Shown here piece by piece: positions 53,657 through 62,367 of a DNA stretch of 64,000 bases. The translations under genes were made by a program, and so were the position numbers. The stretch spans positions 36,985 through 100,984 of the forward strand of contig NZ_AWXZ01000012.1 in NCBI RefSeq assembly GCF_000496075.1, given 5' to 3'. Numbering within the stretch: the stretch's first letter is position 1; each line of letters starts with the position of its first letter. The notes beneath the pieces were generated by a model that had not been told where the DNA came from, made no database searches, and saw only the letters and a program-made list of their open reading frames with translations. This DNA is from Lutibaculum baratangense AMV1 (GTDB taxonomy: Bacteria > Pseudomonadota > Alphaproteobacteria > Rhizobiales > Tepidamorphaceae).

Positions 53657-55168
53657 TCAAGATCTCGAAGCGCGATCCGCCTGCCTCTTCAGCATCCCGA
53701 ACAGGGGCGTCTGGCTGAGCACGATGAAGGCGAGGAACAGGGTGAGGACGAGCGAGACCGGGTGCGTCACGAAGCCCAGGAGGAACTCTCCGACCATGTG
53801 GCGCTCCGAGATCATCGCCCGGCGGAACGAGGCGTCCATCAGCGGGCCCAGGATGATGCCGAGGACGACGGGCCCGACGGGATAGCCGTACATGCGCATG
53901 AAGTAGCCGAGCACGCCGAAGCCCAGCATCATGTAGACATCGACGGGGTTGTTGCCGACCGCATAGGTGCCGACCGCGGACAGGACGATGATCAGCGGGA
54001 TCAGGATCCCCTTCGGCAGCTCCACGATCTTCGAGAAGACCCTGATGCCGGTCAGCCCGAATACGAGGAGGAAGATGTTGGCGAGCGTCAGGCAGCCGAC
54101 GGTGAACCAGAAGAGGTGCGGCGTCTCGACCATCAGGAGCGGCCCCGGCTTCAGGCCGTGGATGTAGAGCGAGCCGATGATGATTGCCGTCACCGCGTCG
54201 CCCGGGATGCCGAGGGTCAGCATCGGGATATAGGCGCCGCCGACGGCCGCGTTGTTCGCCGATTCCGGCGCGACGAGCCCCTCGTAGGCGCCGGTGCCGA
54301 AGGGGCGCGAGGGCTTCTTCACGCTGCGCCGCGCCTGGTCGTAGGCCATGAGGGCCGCGACGTCGCCCCCGGTGCCCGGCAGCGCGCCGATGACGACGCC
54401 TATGGCGGAGGAGCGCAGCGACAGCGGCAGGTAGCGCCGCACGAGCCCCCAATCCGGCAGGAAGCTCGACGCCTTCTGCCTGATCGCCGTCTTGTCGAGA
54501 TGGTGGATCTGCACGAGCGCCTCGGCGACGCCGAACAGGCCGATCATCGCGGCGATGTACGAGATCCCGTTCATCATCGCGATCGTGCCGAAGGTGAAGC
54601 GGCCCTGGGCCGTCATCGGGTCGAGCCCGATCATGCCGATCAGGACGCCGAGCGCGCCGGCGAAGATCCCCTTGGCGAGCGACCCCGACGAGAGGCTTCC
54701 CACGAGCAACATGCCGATGATCGCGAGCAGCAGGTAGTCGCGGGAATCGAACATGAGCGCGAAGCTCGAGATGAGCGGCGCGCCGACCGCGAGCGCGGCG
54801 ATGCCGACGAAGCCGCCGACCACCGACATCACCGTGGTCACGCCGATCGCCCGTCCCGCCTCGCCGCGCTGCGCGAGCGGATAGCCGTCGAGCGCCGTCG
54901 CGATCGCGCTCGGCGCGCCGGGGATGTTCAGGAGGATCGCGGTGCGCGAGCCGCCATAGACGCCGCCGAGATAGACGCCGGCGATCAGCGCGAGCGCGTC
55001 GTTCACGTCCCATTTGAAGGTGAAGGAGATGAGGATCGACACCGCCATCGTCACCGACAGGCCGGGGATCGCGCCGACATAGACGCCGGCGAGCGTCCCG
55101 AGCGCGGTCAGCAACAGGAGGCTCGGGTCCGTCCACGCCATCAGGAAGTAGCCGACGTCCTGGAACAT
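53657..55168 (-). CDS. tctA: Tripartite tricarboxylate transporter large permease (TctA)
   Basis: A 503-residue membrane protein with about 12 helices and the TctA signature segments GAIPGLSVTMAVSILISFTFKWD, YGGSRTAILLNIPGAPSAIATALDGYPLAQRGEAGRAIG and GALPGTGGDVAALMAYDQARR. The start at 55168 shares a base with the tctB stop. It belongs to the tctC-tctB-tctA operon. The substrate is a tri- or dicarboxylate or related acid; it cannot be read from sequence. Confidence 0.92.
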   Translation of the reverse strand: MFQDVGYFLMAWTDPSLLLLTALGTLAGVYVGAIPGLSVTMAVSILISFTFKWDVNDALALIAGVYLGGVYGGSRTAILLNIPGAPSAIATALDGYPLAQRGEAGRAIGVTTVMSVVGGFVGIAALAVGAPLISSFALMFDSRDYLLLAIIGMLLVGSLSSGSLAKGIFAGALGVLIGMIGLDPMTAQGRFTFGTIAMMNGISYIAAMIGLFGVAEALVQIHHLDKTAIRQKASSFLPDWGLVRRYLPLSLRSSAIGVVIGALPGTGGDVAALMAYDQARRSVKKPSRPFGTGAYEGLVAPESANNAAVGGAYIPMLTLGIPGDAVTAIIIGSLYIHGLKPGPLLMVETPHLFWFTVGCLTLANIFLLVFGLTGIRVFSKIVELPKGILIPLIIVLSAVGTYAVGNNPVDVYMMLGFGVLGYFMRMYGYPVGPVVLGIILGPLMDASFRRAMISERHMVGEFLLGFVTHPVSLVLTLFLAFIVLSQTPLFGMLKRQADRASRS

Positions 55169-55644
55169 CAGAACAGCACTCCCTTCGGCAGGATCACCGA
55201 GAAGACGTAGCGGAAGAGGACGTAGATCACGGCGAGGCTGCCGGCGGCGAGGAGGAGCGGCATCGCGAGGCCGCCCCGGTGGAGGAACCAGAAGCCCGCC
55301 CAGAGGAACAGGAAGGACGCGACGAGGAAGCCGAGATACGGCAGCGCCACCATGTAGAGGGCGATCAGCGCGACGAAGAGGACGAGCCGCACCGGCAGGA
55401 TCGTCTCGGCGAAGGACGCGGCCTCACCGCCTTCCGTGCTGCGGGGCCGCCTGGCGCCCTGGAGGAGCGCGACGAGCGCGCTGACGACCATCGTGCCCGC
55501 CGCCAGCATCGGGAAGACGCCGGCGCCGGACAACGAGTCGAAGCCGGAGATGCCGCGGGCCTGCCAGAGCGCGAGCGCGCTGAAGACCAGGAGGGCGAGG
55601 CCGAAGGCGAGTTCTCCCGGACGCCGCCGGCGTTGCGTTGTCAT
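55168..55644 (-). CDS. tctB: Tripartite tricarboxylate transporter small permease (TctB)
   Basis: A 158-residue protein with four hydrophobic segments (for example LAFGLALLVFSALALWQARG and VLFVALIALYMVALPYLGFLVASFLFLWAGFWFL). It sits between tctC and tctA and overlaps tctA. TctB proteins are poorly conserved, so location is the main evidence. Confidence 0.86.
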   Translation of the reverse strand: MTTQRRRRPGELAFGLALLVFSALALWQARGISGFDSLSGAGVFPMLAAGTMVVSALVALLQGARRPRSTEGGEAASFAETILPVRLVLFVALIALYMVALPYLGFLVASFLFLWAGFWFLHRGGLAMPLLLAAGSLAVIYVLFRYVFSVILPKGVLF

Positions 55645-55716
55645 GGCTCGGATCGACTTCTTCGCAAGACGCGGCGCGGCCCCGGCTTCGGCTCGCCGGG
55701 GCCGCCCGATGGGCGA

Positions 55717-56715
55717 TCAGGGCTTCGGGATGCCGAGGTCCTCGGGCGAGACCTTCGTCTCGCCGGCCTCCTGCAGGAGCCACGTGGTCGTCGACTGCCA
55801 GTCGTCCAGGAACTCGCGCGCCTCGTCGCCGGAGATGTTCATGACGATGTTGCCGCGGTTCTTCATCAGCTCGACGAAGTCCTCCGACGAGGCCGCGGTG
55901 TCGAACGCCTCGACGAGCGCCGTCTTCGCCTCCTCCGGCACGTCCTGCCGCACGAAGACGCCGTAGAACGGGCCCCAGGGGAGGTACTTCTCCATCTCCG
56001 GATACTCGTCCGTGATCGCCGGCACGTTCGGCAGCTGCTCCACCGGCTCGGTGTTGATCACGGCGAGCGGCTTCACCTTGCCCGCCCGGATGAGCTCCGC
56101 CGCGGCCGAGATGCCGGAGGGGATGAAGTCGACATGGCCGCCCTGCAGCGCCGTCAGCGCCGGCCCCTCGCCGTCGAACGGCACGGCCGTCACCTCGTAA
56201 GGGGCGACCGCGTTCAGCATGGCGTTGACGACGAACGGAATGCCGCCGGGTCCGGTCGATCCCATCTTGATCTCGCCCGGCCGCTCGTTCGCGTCGGCCA
56301 CGAGCTCGCTGAAGCTGTTCCAGGGCGCGTCCGCGCGGGCGACGACGACGCCCACGCCGCGCCCCAGGATGTTGACGGGGTAGAAGTCCGCGTAGTCGAT
56401 CTCCGACAGGCCCATCACGCCGTGAAGCTGCGGGTTCTCCGCGCCGTAGAGGATCGTGTAGCCGTCGGCCGGCGCCGCCGAGACGAAGGCGGTCGAAATG
56501 GCGCCGGTGCCGCCCGGCCTGTTCACGAGCACGATGCTCTGGCCGAGCGCCTCCTCGGCCGCCGGCGTCACGGCGTGGGCCACGACATCGGTCGCCCCGC
56601 CGGCGCCCCACATGATGATGCCCTGCAGCTCGTGGTCCGGATAGTCCTGCGCCTGGGCCGCGAGGCCGGCGCCGACGAGCATGGTGGTCGCCGCGAGCAG
56701 CGTGCGAAAGATCAT
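55717..56715 (-). CDS. tctC: Tripartite tricarboxylate transporter substrate-binding protein (TctC/Bug family)
   Basis: A 332-residue periplasmic protein with signal peptide MIFRTLLAATTMLVGAGLAAQAQ. The Bug-family fold has HELQGIIMWGAGGATDVVAHAVTPAAEEALGQSIVLVNRPGGTGAIST and QGGHVDFIPSGISAAAELIRAGKVKPLAV. GGGAGGG lies before the ATG at 56715. It is the first gene of the tctCBA operon. Confidence 0.92.
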   Translation of the reverse strand: MIFRTLLAATTMLVGAGLAAQAQDYPDHELQGIIMWGAGGATDVVAHAVTPAAEEALGQSIVLVNRPGGTGAISTAFVSAAPADGYTILYGAENPQLHGVMGLSEIDYADFYPVNILGRGVGVVVARADAPWNSFSELVADANERPGEIKMGSTGPGGIPFVVNAMLNAVAPYEVTAVPFDGEGPALTALQGGHVDFIPSGISAAAELIRAGKVKPLAVINTEPVEQLPNVPAITDEYPEMEKYLPWGPFYGVFVRQDVPEEAKTALVEAFDTAASSEDFVELMKNRGNIVMNISGDEAREFLDDWQSTTTWLLQEAGETKVSPEDLGIPKP

Positions 56716-57183
56716 GTTTTCCCTCCCGTTTCTGATCCGGCCCCGGCGCAAGCTTGACGGCGCGAGCCCGGTAAAACGCCCGTTTCGGGCGCCCCCCGTT
56801 TCAATGTCACCGCCGCCGGCATAACGCAATTGTCAATCGGCAGCTCTTCCCACGGGCGCTCCCGCTTCGGCCGCCAACACCCGCGGACGCCTGCTTCAAG
56901 GAGCGGCCGAGCACTGGCCGCGCCGGCTCGTTTGGGTGCATGATACCCCGGCAGCCGGGCCCCGACGCCCTCCCGGCGGCGGCTTCCGCTGCGGAACCGA
57001 CATCGCGTCTCCGCCACAAGCGGCAAAGCCGGGCCCAGACCGCACGATGATGAGAAGAGTGCCTTCACGACCCGACAGATCCCGTGCCGCCTGCCGCCTG
57101 CCGCGTCCGTCGCCGGGCGCTCGGGCACGGCTCGACGGCCGGATTGCCGCCGCTCGACGGCCTCCGCCGGGAGCGTCCCGACC
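56716..57183. other. Intergenic region of 468 bases between tctC and the antiporter
   Basis: No credible gene was found. On the minus strand TTGACA (complement of 56831-56836) could be a -35 box for tctC, but no matching -10 box is clear. Inverted repeats are weak. A frame reading across this region on the minus strand (56712-57233) looks like a composition artefact. Both divergent promoters must lie here. Confidence 0.45.
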
Positions 57184-59850
57184 TTGAACCTGCCCGTTCT
57201 CCTGGCCGTCGTCGCGACGCTCTTCGTGATCATCGCGCTCAGCGAGCCGCTGGCCGCGCGGCTGCGGCTGCCCTACACCGTGATGCTCGCGGCGATCGGC
57301 ATGGTCATCGGCTCGGCCGCCGGCTTCGTGTTCAACACGGACCTCACGGACCTTCTGAACCCGGTCGCCCGGGCCTTCCTCGACCTGCCGGTGAACTCGG
57401 CGGTCTTCCTCTACATGTTCCTGCCCACCCTGCTCTTTCAGGTGGCGCTCGGCCTCAACATCCGCCGGATGCTCGACGATTGGGTGCCGATCCTCGTCAT
57501 GGCGGTCGTCGCGGTCGTCGTCGCCACCTTCGCGGTCGGCTTCGCGCTCCTGCCGCTGAGCGGCCTGTCGCTCGCCACCTGCCTCCTGATCGGCGCGATC
57601 GTCTCCACCACCGATCCCTCGGCGGTCGTGTCGATCTTCCGCGACATCGCCGCGCCGCAGCGGCTGACGCGCATCGTCGAGGGCGAGAGCCTTCTCAACG
57701 ACGCCGCGGCGATCGCGCTGTTCAGCCTGTTCCTCGCCTTCGTGATGGCCGGCGTGCCGGATCCCTCGATGTCGGGCGCGATCACCCGCTTCCCGCTGCT
57801 CCTCGTGGGAGGCGCCGCCGTCGGCTACCTGCTCGGCCGGGTCGGCGTGACGTTTCTGCGGCTGCTCAATCGCCGCCCGCTCGCCCAGGTCTCGATCAGC
57901 CTGCCGCTGCCCTACCTGACCTACATACTGAGCGAGCAGGTCCTGCAGGTCTCCGGCGTGATCGCCGTGGTCGCCGCCGCCGTCACGATCAACCTCCTGG
58001 GACCGGGGCGGCTCTCGCCGGCCGCCTGGACCTACATGCGCGAGGTCTGGGACCTTCTCGCCCACTGGGCCGGGTCGCTCATCTTCGTGCTGGCGGCCCT
58101 CCTGATCCCACGCCTCCTCGAGAGCGTGACGCTGTCGGACGTCGCCCTGATTCTCGTGGTGACCGTCGCCGCCATCGCCGCGAGGGCGGCCATGCTGTTC
58201 GGCGTCATGCCGCTCCTCAGCCTCGTGCGCCTCTCGCCGAGGGTGGAGCGAAGCTACCGCGTGGCCATCCTCTGGGGCGGCCTGAGGGGGGCCGTCACGT
58301 TGGCGCTGGCACTGGCCGTCACGGAGAACGCCTACGTGCCTCCCGAGGCGAAGCGCCTCGTCGGCGTGCTCGCGACCGGCTTCGTCCTCTTCACGCTGAT
58401 CGTGCAGGGCACGACGCTCAGATGGGTGATCCGCCGGCTCGGCCTCGACCGGCTGTCGCCGCTCGACGCCGCCCTGTCGAACCAGGTCATCGCGGTGGCG
58501 CTGCAGAACGTGCGCGAGGACGTGGCCGAGACGGCGCGGAGCTACGAGCTGACGCACGAGATCGTGCGCTCGGAGGCGAAGGCCTTCGGCCAGAGGCTGG
58601 ACAACGCCGTCTCGGCCGCGGAGGACAGCGTGGAGATCCAGGACCGCGACAGGATCACGCTCGGCCTCGTCGCCCTCGCGGGCCGGGAGCGCGATCTGAT
58701 CCTCGAGCAGTTCCGCCAGCAGGTCATCTCGAGCCGCCTCGTCGACCGCATGCTCTCCGACGTCGACCGGCTGATCGAGCGCACGCGCGCCGGCGGCCGG
58801 ACGGAATATCGCAGCGCCGGACGGCGCAGCCTCGGCCAGGGGCGCGGCCGCGGCTACAGGCTCGCGGCCATGCTGCACAACCGGCTCGGCATCTCCCGCT
58901 TCGTGTCGCGCATGGCGGCCGACCGCTTCGAGATCCTGCTCGGCCACCGGCTGATCCTGCGCGACCTGCACGGCTTCATCGACATGAAGATCCGCCGCAT
59001 CCACGGCCGGCGCGTCGCGGACCTCCTCCACGAGATGCTGCAGCGGCGCCTCGAGGAGACCGAGCGGGCGCTCGAGGCGCTGCGGCTGCAGTATCCGGGC
59101 TACGCGGAAGAGCTCGAGCGCCGATTCCTGCGCCGGACGGCGCTGCGGCTCGAGGAACGCGAGTACGGCGCGCTGCTGGGCGACGGGCTGATCGGGCAGG
59201 AGCTCTATGCGACGCTTCTGGGCAACATCAATGCGCGCCGCGCGCAGGTCGAGAGGCGGCCACCGCTCGATCTCGCCCTCCACAAGGCGGAGCTGATCCG
59301 CCGCTTCCCGCTCTTCGCGAACATGACGGAGGAGCAGAGGGGACGGCTGGCACGCGGCCTGCAGACGATCTTCGCCGCTCCCGGAGACGTGCTGATGCGG
59401 CGCGACAACCCGCCGGAGCGCGTCTTCTTCATCGCCTCCGGAGCCGTCGAGCTCGAGACGGCCGGCCAGACCTTCCGCCTCGGCCGCGGCGACATGTTCG
59501 GCCAGCTTCGCCTTCTCGCGAAGTCCACCAGGAGGAGCCAGGCGACGGCGATCGCCTACAGCACGCTATTAAGTCTCGACGACGCCCGGTTCCTGCGCCT
59601 GTTGAAGCGCAACGACGCCCTCCGGGAGGCGGTCGAGCGGAGCGCCATCGCGCGTGGCTCGACGCCGGCCGCCGCGGCGGCGATCGCCGCGCCGGGGGAT
59701 GGGGATGGTGCTAAGGGCGACGGCGCCGGGCCCGCCGAGACGGGTCGGCCGCCGCTTGCGGACGCCGAGGAGCCTCCCCGCGAGCGACCTGACGGGACCG
59801 ATGCCGAGGCCACTGGCCCAGAGCGGAACCTCGCCAGCAGCCACGCCTAG
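57184..59850 (+). CDS. CPA1-type Na+/H+ antiporter with a C-terminal cyclic-nucleotide-binding domain
   Basis: An 888-residue membrane protein, TTG start at 57184. Residues 1-420 hold about 12 helices with family motifs STTDPSAVVSIFRDI and LLNDAAAIALFSLFLAF (ion-binding Asp region) and WGGLRGAVTLALALAVTE. A helical cytosolic linker (about 430-690) follows. A cNMP-binding/Crp-type domain (about 702-815, FPLFANMTEEQRGRLARGLQTIFAAPGDVLMRRDNPPERVFFIASGAVELE) comes next, then a disordered tail rich in Ala, Gly, Pro and Asp (820-888). A role in pH or sodium homeostasis with ligand-gated control is likely. The ribosome binding site (GGGAG) is about ten bases upstream. Confidence 0.87.
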   Translation: MNLPVLLAVVATLFVIIALSEPLAARLRLPYTVMLAAIGMVIGSAAGFVFNTDLTDLLNPVARAFLDLPVNSAVFLYMFLPTLLFQVALGLNIRRMLDDWVPILVMAVVAVVVATFAVGFALLPLSGLSLATCLLIGAIVSTTDPSAVVSIFRDIAAPQRLTRIVEGESLLNDAAAIALFSLFLAFVMAGVPDPSMSGAITRFPLLLVGGAAVGYLLGRVGVTFLRLLNRRPLAQVSISLPLPYLTYILSEQVLQVSGVIAVVAAAVTINLLGPGRLSPAAWTYMREVWDLLAHWAGSLIFVLAALLIPRLLESVTLSDVALILVVTVAAIAARAAMLFGVMPLLSLVRLSPRVERSYRVAILWGGLRGAVTLALALAVTENAYVPPEAKRLVGVLATGFVLFTLIVQGTTLRWVIRRLGLDRLSPLDAALSNQVIAVALQNVREDVAETARSYELTHEIVRSEAKAFGQRLDNAVSAAEDSVEIQDRDRITLGLVALAGRERDLILEQFRQQVISSRLVDRMLSDVDRLIERTRAGGRTEYRSAGRRSLGQGRGRGYRLAAMLHNRLGISRFVSRMAADRFEILLGHRLILRDLHGFIDMKIRRIHGRRVADLLHEMLQRRLEETERALEALRLQYPGYAEELERRFLRRTALRLEEREYGALLGDGLIGQELYATLLGNINARRAQVERRPPLDLALHKAELIRRFPLFANMTEEQRGRLARGLQTIFAAPGDVLMRRDNPPERVFFIASGAVELETAGQTFRLGRGDMFGQLRLLAKSTRRSQATAIAYSTLLSLDDARFLRLLKRNDALREAVERSAIARGSTPAAAAAIAAPGDGDGAKGDGAGPAETGRPPLADAEEPPRERPDGTDAEATGPERNLASSHA

Positions 59851-59992
59851 GTGCCGGGGCGCGAGGGGGCGGGCTCTGAAGCGAAGCCCGCTCCGTCGCG
59901 GCGGAGTGAGGCCGCCTCTCCGGTCCCGGTGCGGCTGCGGCCAGGAACTTCAGCGCCTGAACGCGCATTGAGCGGTTGCAGCGAGGTGGAAG

Positions 59993-60586
59993 ATGGCGGA
60001 CGAGCAGAACGGCCGGGCTTTGAGCGATGTCCTAGATCGGCTCGAGAGCTCCGTCCACGACGAGAGCATCCGGGTGGAGGAGGTGGTCGAGAAGCTCGGC
60101 CACAAGTCCTTCGCGGCCCTGATGCTCGTCTTCTCCCTGATCTCCACCTCTCCGGCGAGCGCCATCCCCGGCATCACGGCGGTGGTCGCCCTGATCGTGT
60201 TCATCCTCGTCGTGCAGATGATCGCGGGGCGCAAGAGCGTCTGGCTGCCCCGCTTCATCACGCGTCGCCGCATGTCGACGGAGAAGCTCTGCAAGGGCAT
60301 CGGCTGGCTGCGCAAGCCGGTCCATTTCGTCGAGAGGTTCCTGAGGCCGCGGCTCACCTTCCTCCTGCACCGGCCGTGGCTCCTGCTGCCGCTCCTCCTG
60401 ATCATGGGCCTCACGCTGTTCATGCCGCTGATGGAGGTGATCCCGACATCGGGCTCGATCGCCTCGGCGGTGATCGCCCTCTTCGCCGCGGGCCTGCTGA
60501 CGCGCGACGGTGCCCTCGTCGTCGGTTCGCTCATCCTGCTCCTGGCGGTGCCGCTGGCCGTCTGGCATTTCGGCTTCAGCGGCTGA
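59993..60586 (+). CDS. ExoD family exopolysaccharide-linked membrane protein
   Basis: A 197-residue ExoD-type protein. The N-terminal amphipathic segment LSDVLDRLESSVHDESIRVEEVVEKLGHKSF is followed by LMLVFSLISTSPASAIPGITAVVALIVFILVVQMIAGRKSVWLPRFI and several hydrophobic helices. In Rhizobium exoD mutants are altered in exopolysaccharide and in alkaline tolerance. The location near a Na+/H+ antiporter is notable for a pH link, but that is inference. Confidence 0.85.
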   Translation: MADEQNGRALSDVLDRLESSVHDESIRVEEVVEKLGHKSFAALMLVFSLISTSPASAIPGITAVVALIVFILVVQMIAGRKSVWLPRFITRRRMSTEKLCKGIGWLRKPVHFVERFLRPRLTFLLHRPWLLLPLLLIMGLTLFMPLMEVIPTSGSIASAVIALFAAGLLTRDGALVVGSLILLLAVPLAVWHFGFSG

Positions 60587-60849
60587 GGCAGGACCCCGCG
60601 AAGCCGGCGGCCGGCCGGCCCGCCTCCTCTCCGGACAAGAGTCTTCCAGCACCGAATCTCCGGAATACGCCCGCGTTCCGGCCGGAAACGGAACATTTCT
60701 GCCGCGCCGTCTTGCGGGGTGCTTCCACATACTTATCGACGGCATGTAATTCGTGGTAACGTTCTCTATCCGCATGGCTCGTGCGGCATTGCGCTCATAC
60801 GCGGCTCTTACCTGCCTCTGCGGAAAACGCAAGAAAAGGGAGGAACATA

Positions 60850-61425
60850 ATGACCGTTTCGATCCATCCAGCCGTGGATCACGGCCTTCCGGTTGCCGCC
60901 CCCGGATTCTCCGGCGGCAAGCTCCATTGCAGGTGTCCCGACAACAAGGTGGAGGTCACGCTACATGCACAGACCGCCCACAACCATGTCTGCGGATGCA
61001 CGAAGTGCTGGAAGCCCGAGGGCGCGAACTTCTCGATGGTCGCCGTCGTGCCGCGCGACAGTCTCGAGGTGACCGCCAACGCCGACAAGCTCCAGCCGGT
61101 GGATCCGAACGCCGCGATCATCCGGTACGCCTGCAAGCAGTGCGGCACCCACATGTACGGGCGGATCGAGAACACCTCGCACCCGTTCTACGGCCTGGAT
61201 TTCGTCCATACGGAGCTGTCGGACGAAACGGGGTGGTCGCCGCCGGAATTCGCGGCCTTCGTCTCCTCCATCATCGAGTCCGGTTTCCCGCCCGAACGCA
61301 TGGGCGAGGTGCGCAGCCGCCTGAAGGAGCTCGGGCTCGAGCCCTATGACTGCCTGTCACCCCCTCTGATGGATCTCATCGCGAGCCATACGGCAAAGCA
61401 GAAGGCGCAGGCCGCAGCGGCTTGA
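60850..61425 (+). CDS. gfa: S-(hydroxymethyl)glutathione synthase
   Basis: Gfa speeds the reaction of formaldehyde with glutathione. The 191-residue sequence carries the cysteine ligands of its zinc sites: Cys27 and Cys29 (LHCRCP), Cys48, Cys50 and Cys53 ([11 protein letters not shown]), and Cys95 and Cys98 ([10 protein letters not shown]). The start at 60850 has GGGAGG upstream. It belongs with the class III alcohol dehydrogenase at 62368-63495, which oxidises the adduct; the two are separated by a cytochrome gene and lie on opposite strands. Confidence 0.92.
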   Translation: MTVSIHPAVDHGLPVAAPGFSGGKLHCRCPDNKVEVTLHAQTAHNHVCGCTKCWKPEGANFSMVAVVPRDSLEVTANADKLQPVDPNAAIIRYACKQCGTHMYGRIENTSHPFYGLDFVHTELSDETGWSPPEFAAFVSSIIESGFPPERMGEVRSRLKELGLEPYDCLSPPLMDLIASHTAKQKAQAAAA

Positions 61426-61669
61426 AAGGCGCCGAATCCGGGAAAGTCGAGCGCAGAGCCGCCGCAGCCTCAGCCGCAGCGCGCTCCGCATCCTCAGACT
61501 CAGACACGCAAGACGAGCTGGTGGCAGTCGCTGCTCAAGCTCGGTCGGTCGAGCTGACCGGCTTTCCATCGGATAGGCGCGGACGAAGCGGCGGGTCGGA
61601 GCCCGCCGCGGCACGAAGGCCCCGGGACCCGCGGCGCAGGCCGGCCCGGGCCGGCACATCGAGGAACTA

Positions 61670-61706
61670 CAAGGGGGGCGAGGCCCTATGGCCTCGTCCC
61701 CCCTTG
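61670..61706. terminator. Stem-loop 1 between gfa and the cytochrome gene
   Basis: CAAGGGGGGCGAGGCC pairs with GGCCTCGTCCCCCCTTG (16 bp, one bulged T) around the 4-base loop CTAT. On the minus strand it is followed by TTGTAGTT. It is a likely bidirectional terminator. Confidence 0.6.
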
Positions 61707-61740
61707 AAACCATCCTGTCGAGTATGCCGCGGCGTCCGCC

Positions 61741-61780
61741 GGCCTCCCCCGGCAGGGGGCGCCCCTGCCCGGGGGAGGCC
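61741..61780. terminator. Stem-loop 2 abutting the cytochrome stop codon
   Basis: GGCCTCCCCCGG and the following AGGGG pair with CCCCT and GGGGGAGGCC, giving about 18 bp with one bulged C and a 3-base loop. It begins one base beyond the cytochrome gene's TAG. There is no T-run. It is exceptionally stable and may protect the 3' end of the mRNA. Confidence 0.55.
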
Positions 61781-61781
61781 G

Positions 61782-62186
61782 CTACTGCTCGGTCTCCGTG
61801 CCGCCCTCCTCCTGCTCGGCGAGAAAGGCGATCACGTCGGCGATCTCCTCGTCCTTGCGCAGGCCGGGGAAAGCCATCTTCGTGCCCGGCACCGTCTCCC
61901 TGGGGTTCCGCAGGAAGGCGGTCAGATGCTCGACGTCCCAGACCTTGTCCTGGCCGAACTCGACCATGGCGTCGGAATAGTTGAACCCTTCGAGGCTGCC
62001 GGGCTGCCGGCCGAACAGGTCGTTGAGCTGCGGGCCGACCTTGTTCTGGGCGTCCTCGCCGACGGCGTGGCAGGCCTGGCACCGCCGGAAGACCTTGGCG
62101 CCGTCCTCCGCGTCGCCGTCCTGGGCCACCGCGGGGGTGCTCGCGAGGACCGCGAGCATCGTGATGGCGATCAGCTGCCTTGGCAT
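61782..62186 (-). CDS. Class I c-type cytochrome (c2-like)
   Basis: A 134-residue periplasmic cytochrome. The signal peptide is MPRQLIAITMLAVLASTPAVAQ. Heme attachment is CQACH (Cys36, Cys39, His40), and the likely axial methionine is Met104 in GTKMAFPGL. The C-terminus is acidic. Between gfa and the formaldehyde-oxidising dehydrogenase, cytochromes of this kind (cycB/xoxG-like) accept electrons from PQQ methanol dehydrogenases in Paracoccus and relatives; this role is inferred here. Confidence 0.9.
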   Translation of the reverse strand: MPRQLIAITMLAVLASTPAVAQDGDAEDGAKVFRRCQACHAVGEDAQNKVGPQLNDLFGRQPGSLEGFNYSDAMVEFGQDKVWDVEHLTAFLRNPRETVPGTKMAFPGLRKDEEIADVIAFLAEQEEGGTETEQ

Positions 62187-62367
62187 TCGTTTCCTCCTCG
62201 AATGATCGTTCGCCGTTCCCGGCGCGGCACCGGGATGCCGTCCCGGGCGGGCTGAAATGAAGGCGCAGACGAAGCATGGGGACGCCCTCGGGGGCCCGGG
62301 GACGGCATGTTCGGCATGGGGTCCGGGCGCGGGGTGCGCCCGCGCCCGTCGCGGCGGGCCGCTACCG

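Larger units (their letters stand above)
61426..61781. other. Convergent intergenic region with two strong hairpins
   Basis: About 356 bases between gfa and the 3' end of the cytochrome gene. The region from 61440 to 61660 shows no credible gene on either strand. Two stem-loops occupy 61670-61780. Confidence 0.5.

Noticed and set aside
56896..59283. Long antisense frame of about 795 codons opposite the antiporter gene
   Set aside because: Composition is dominated by Arg, Glu, Gln, Asp, Gly and Ala, as expected from reading GC-rich coding DNA on the other strand. The plus-strand gene has clear domains and motifs.
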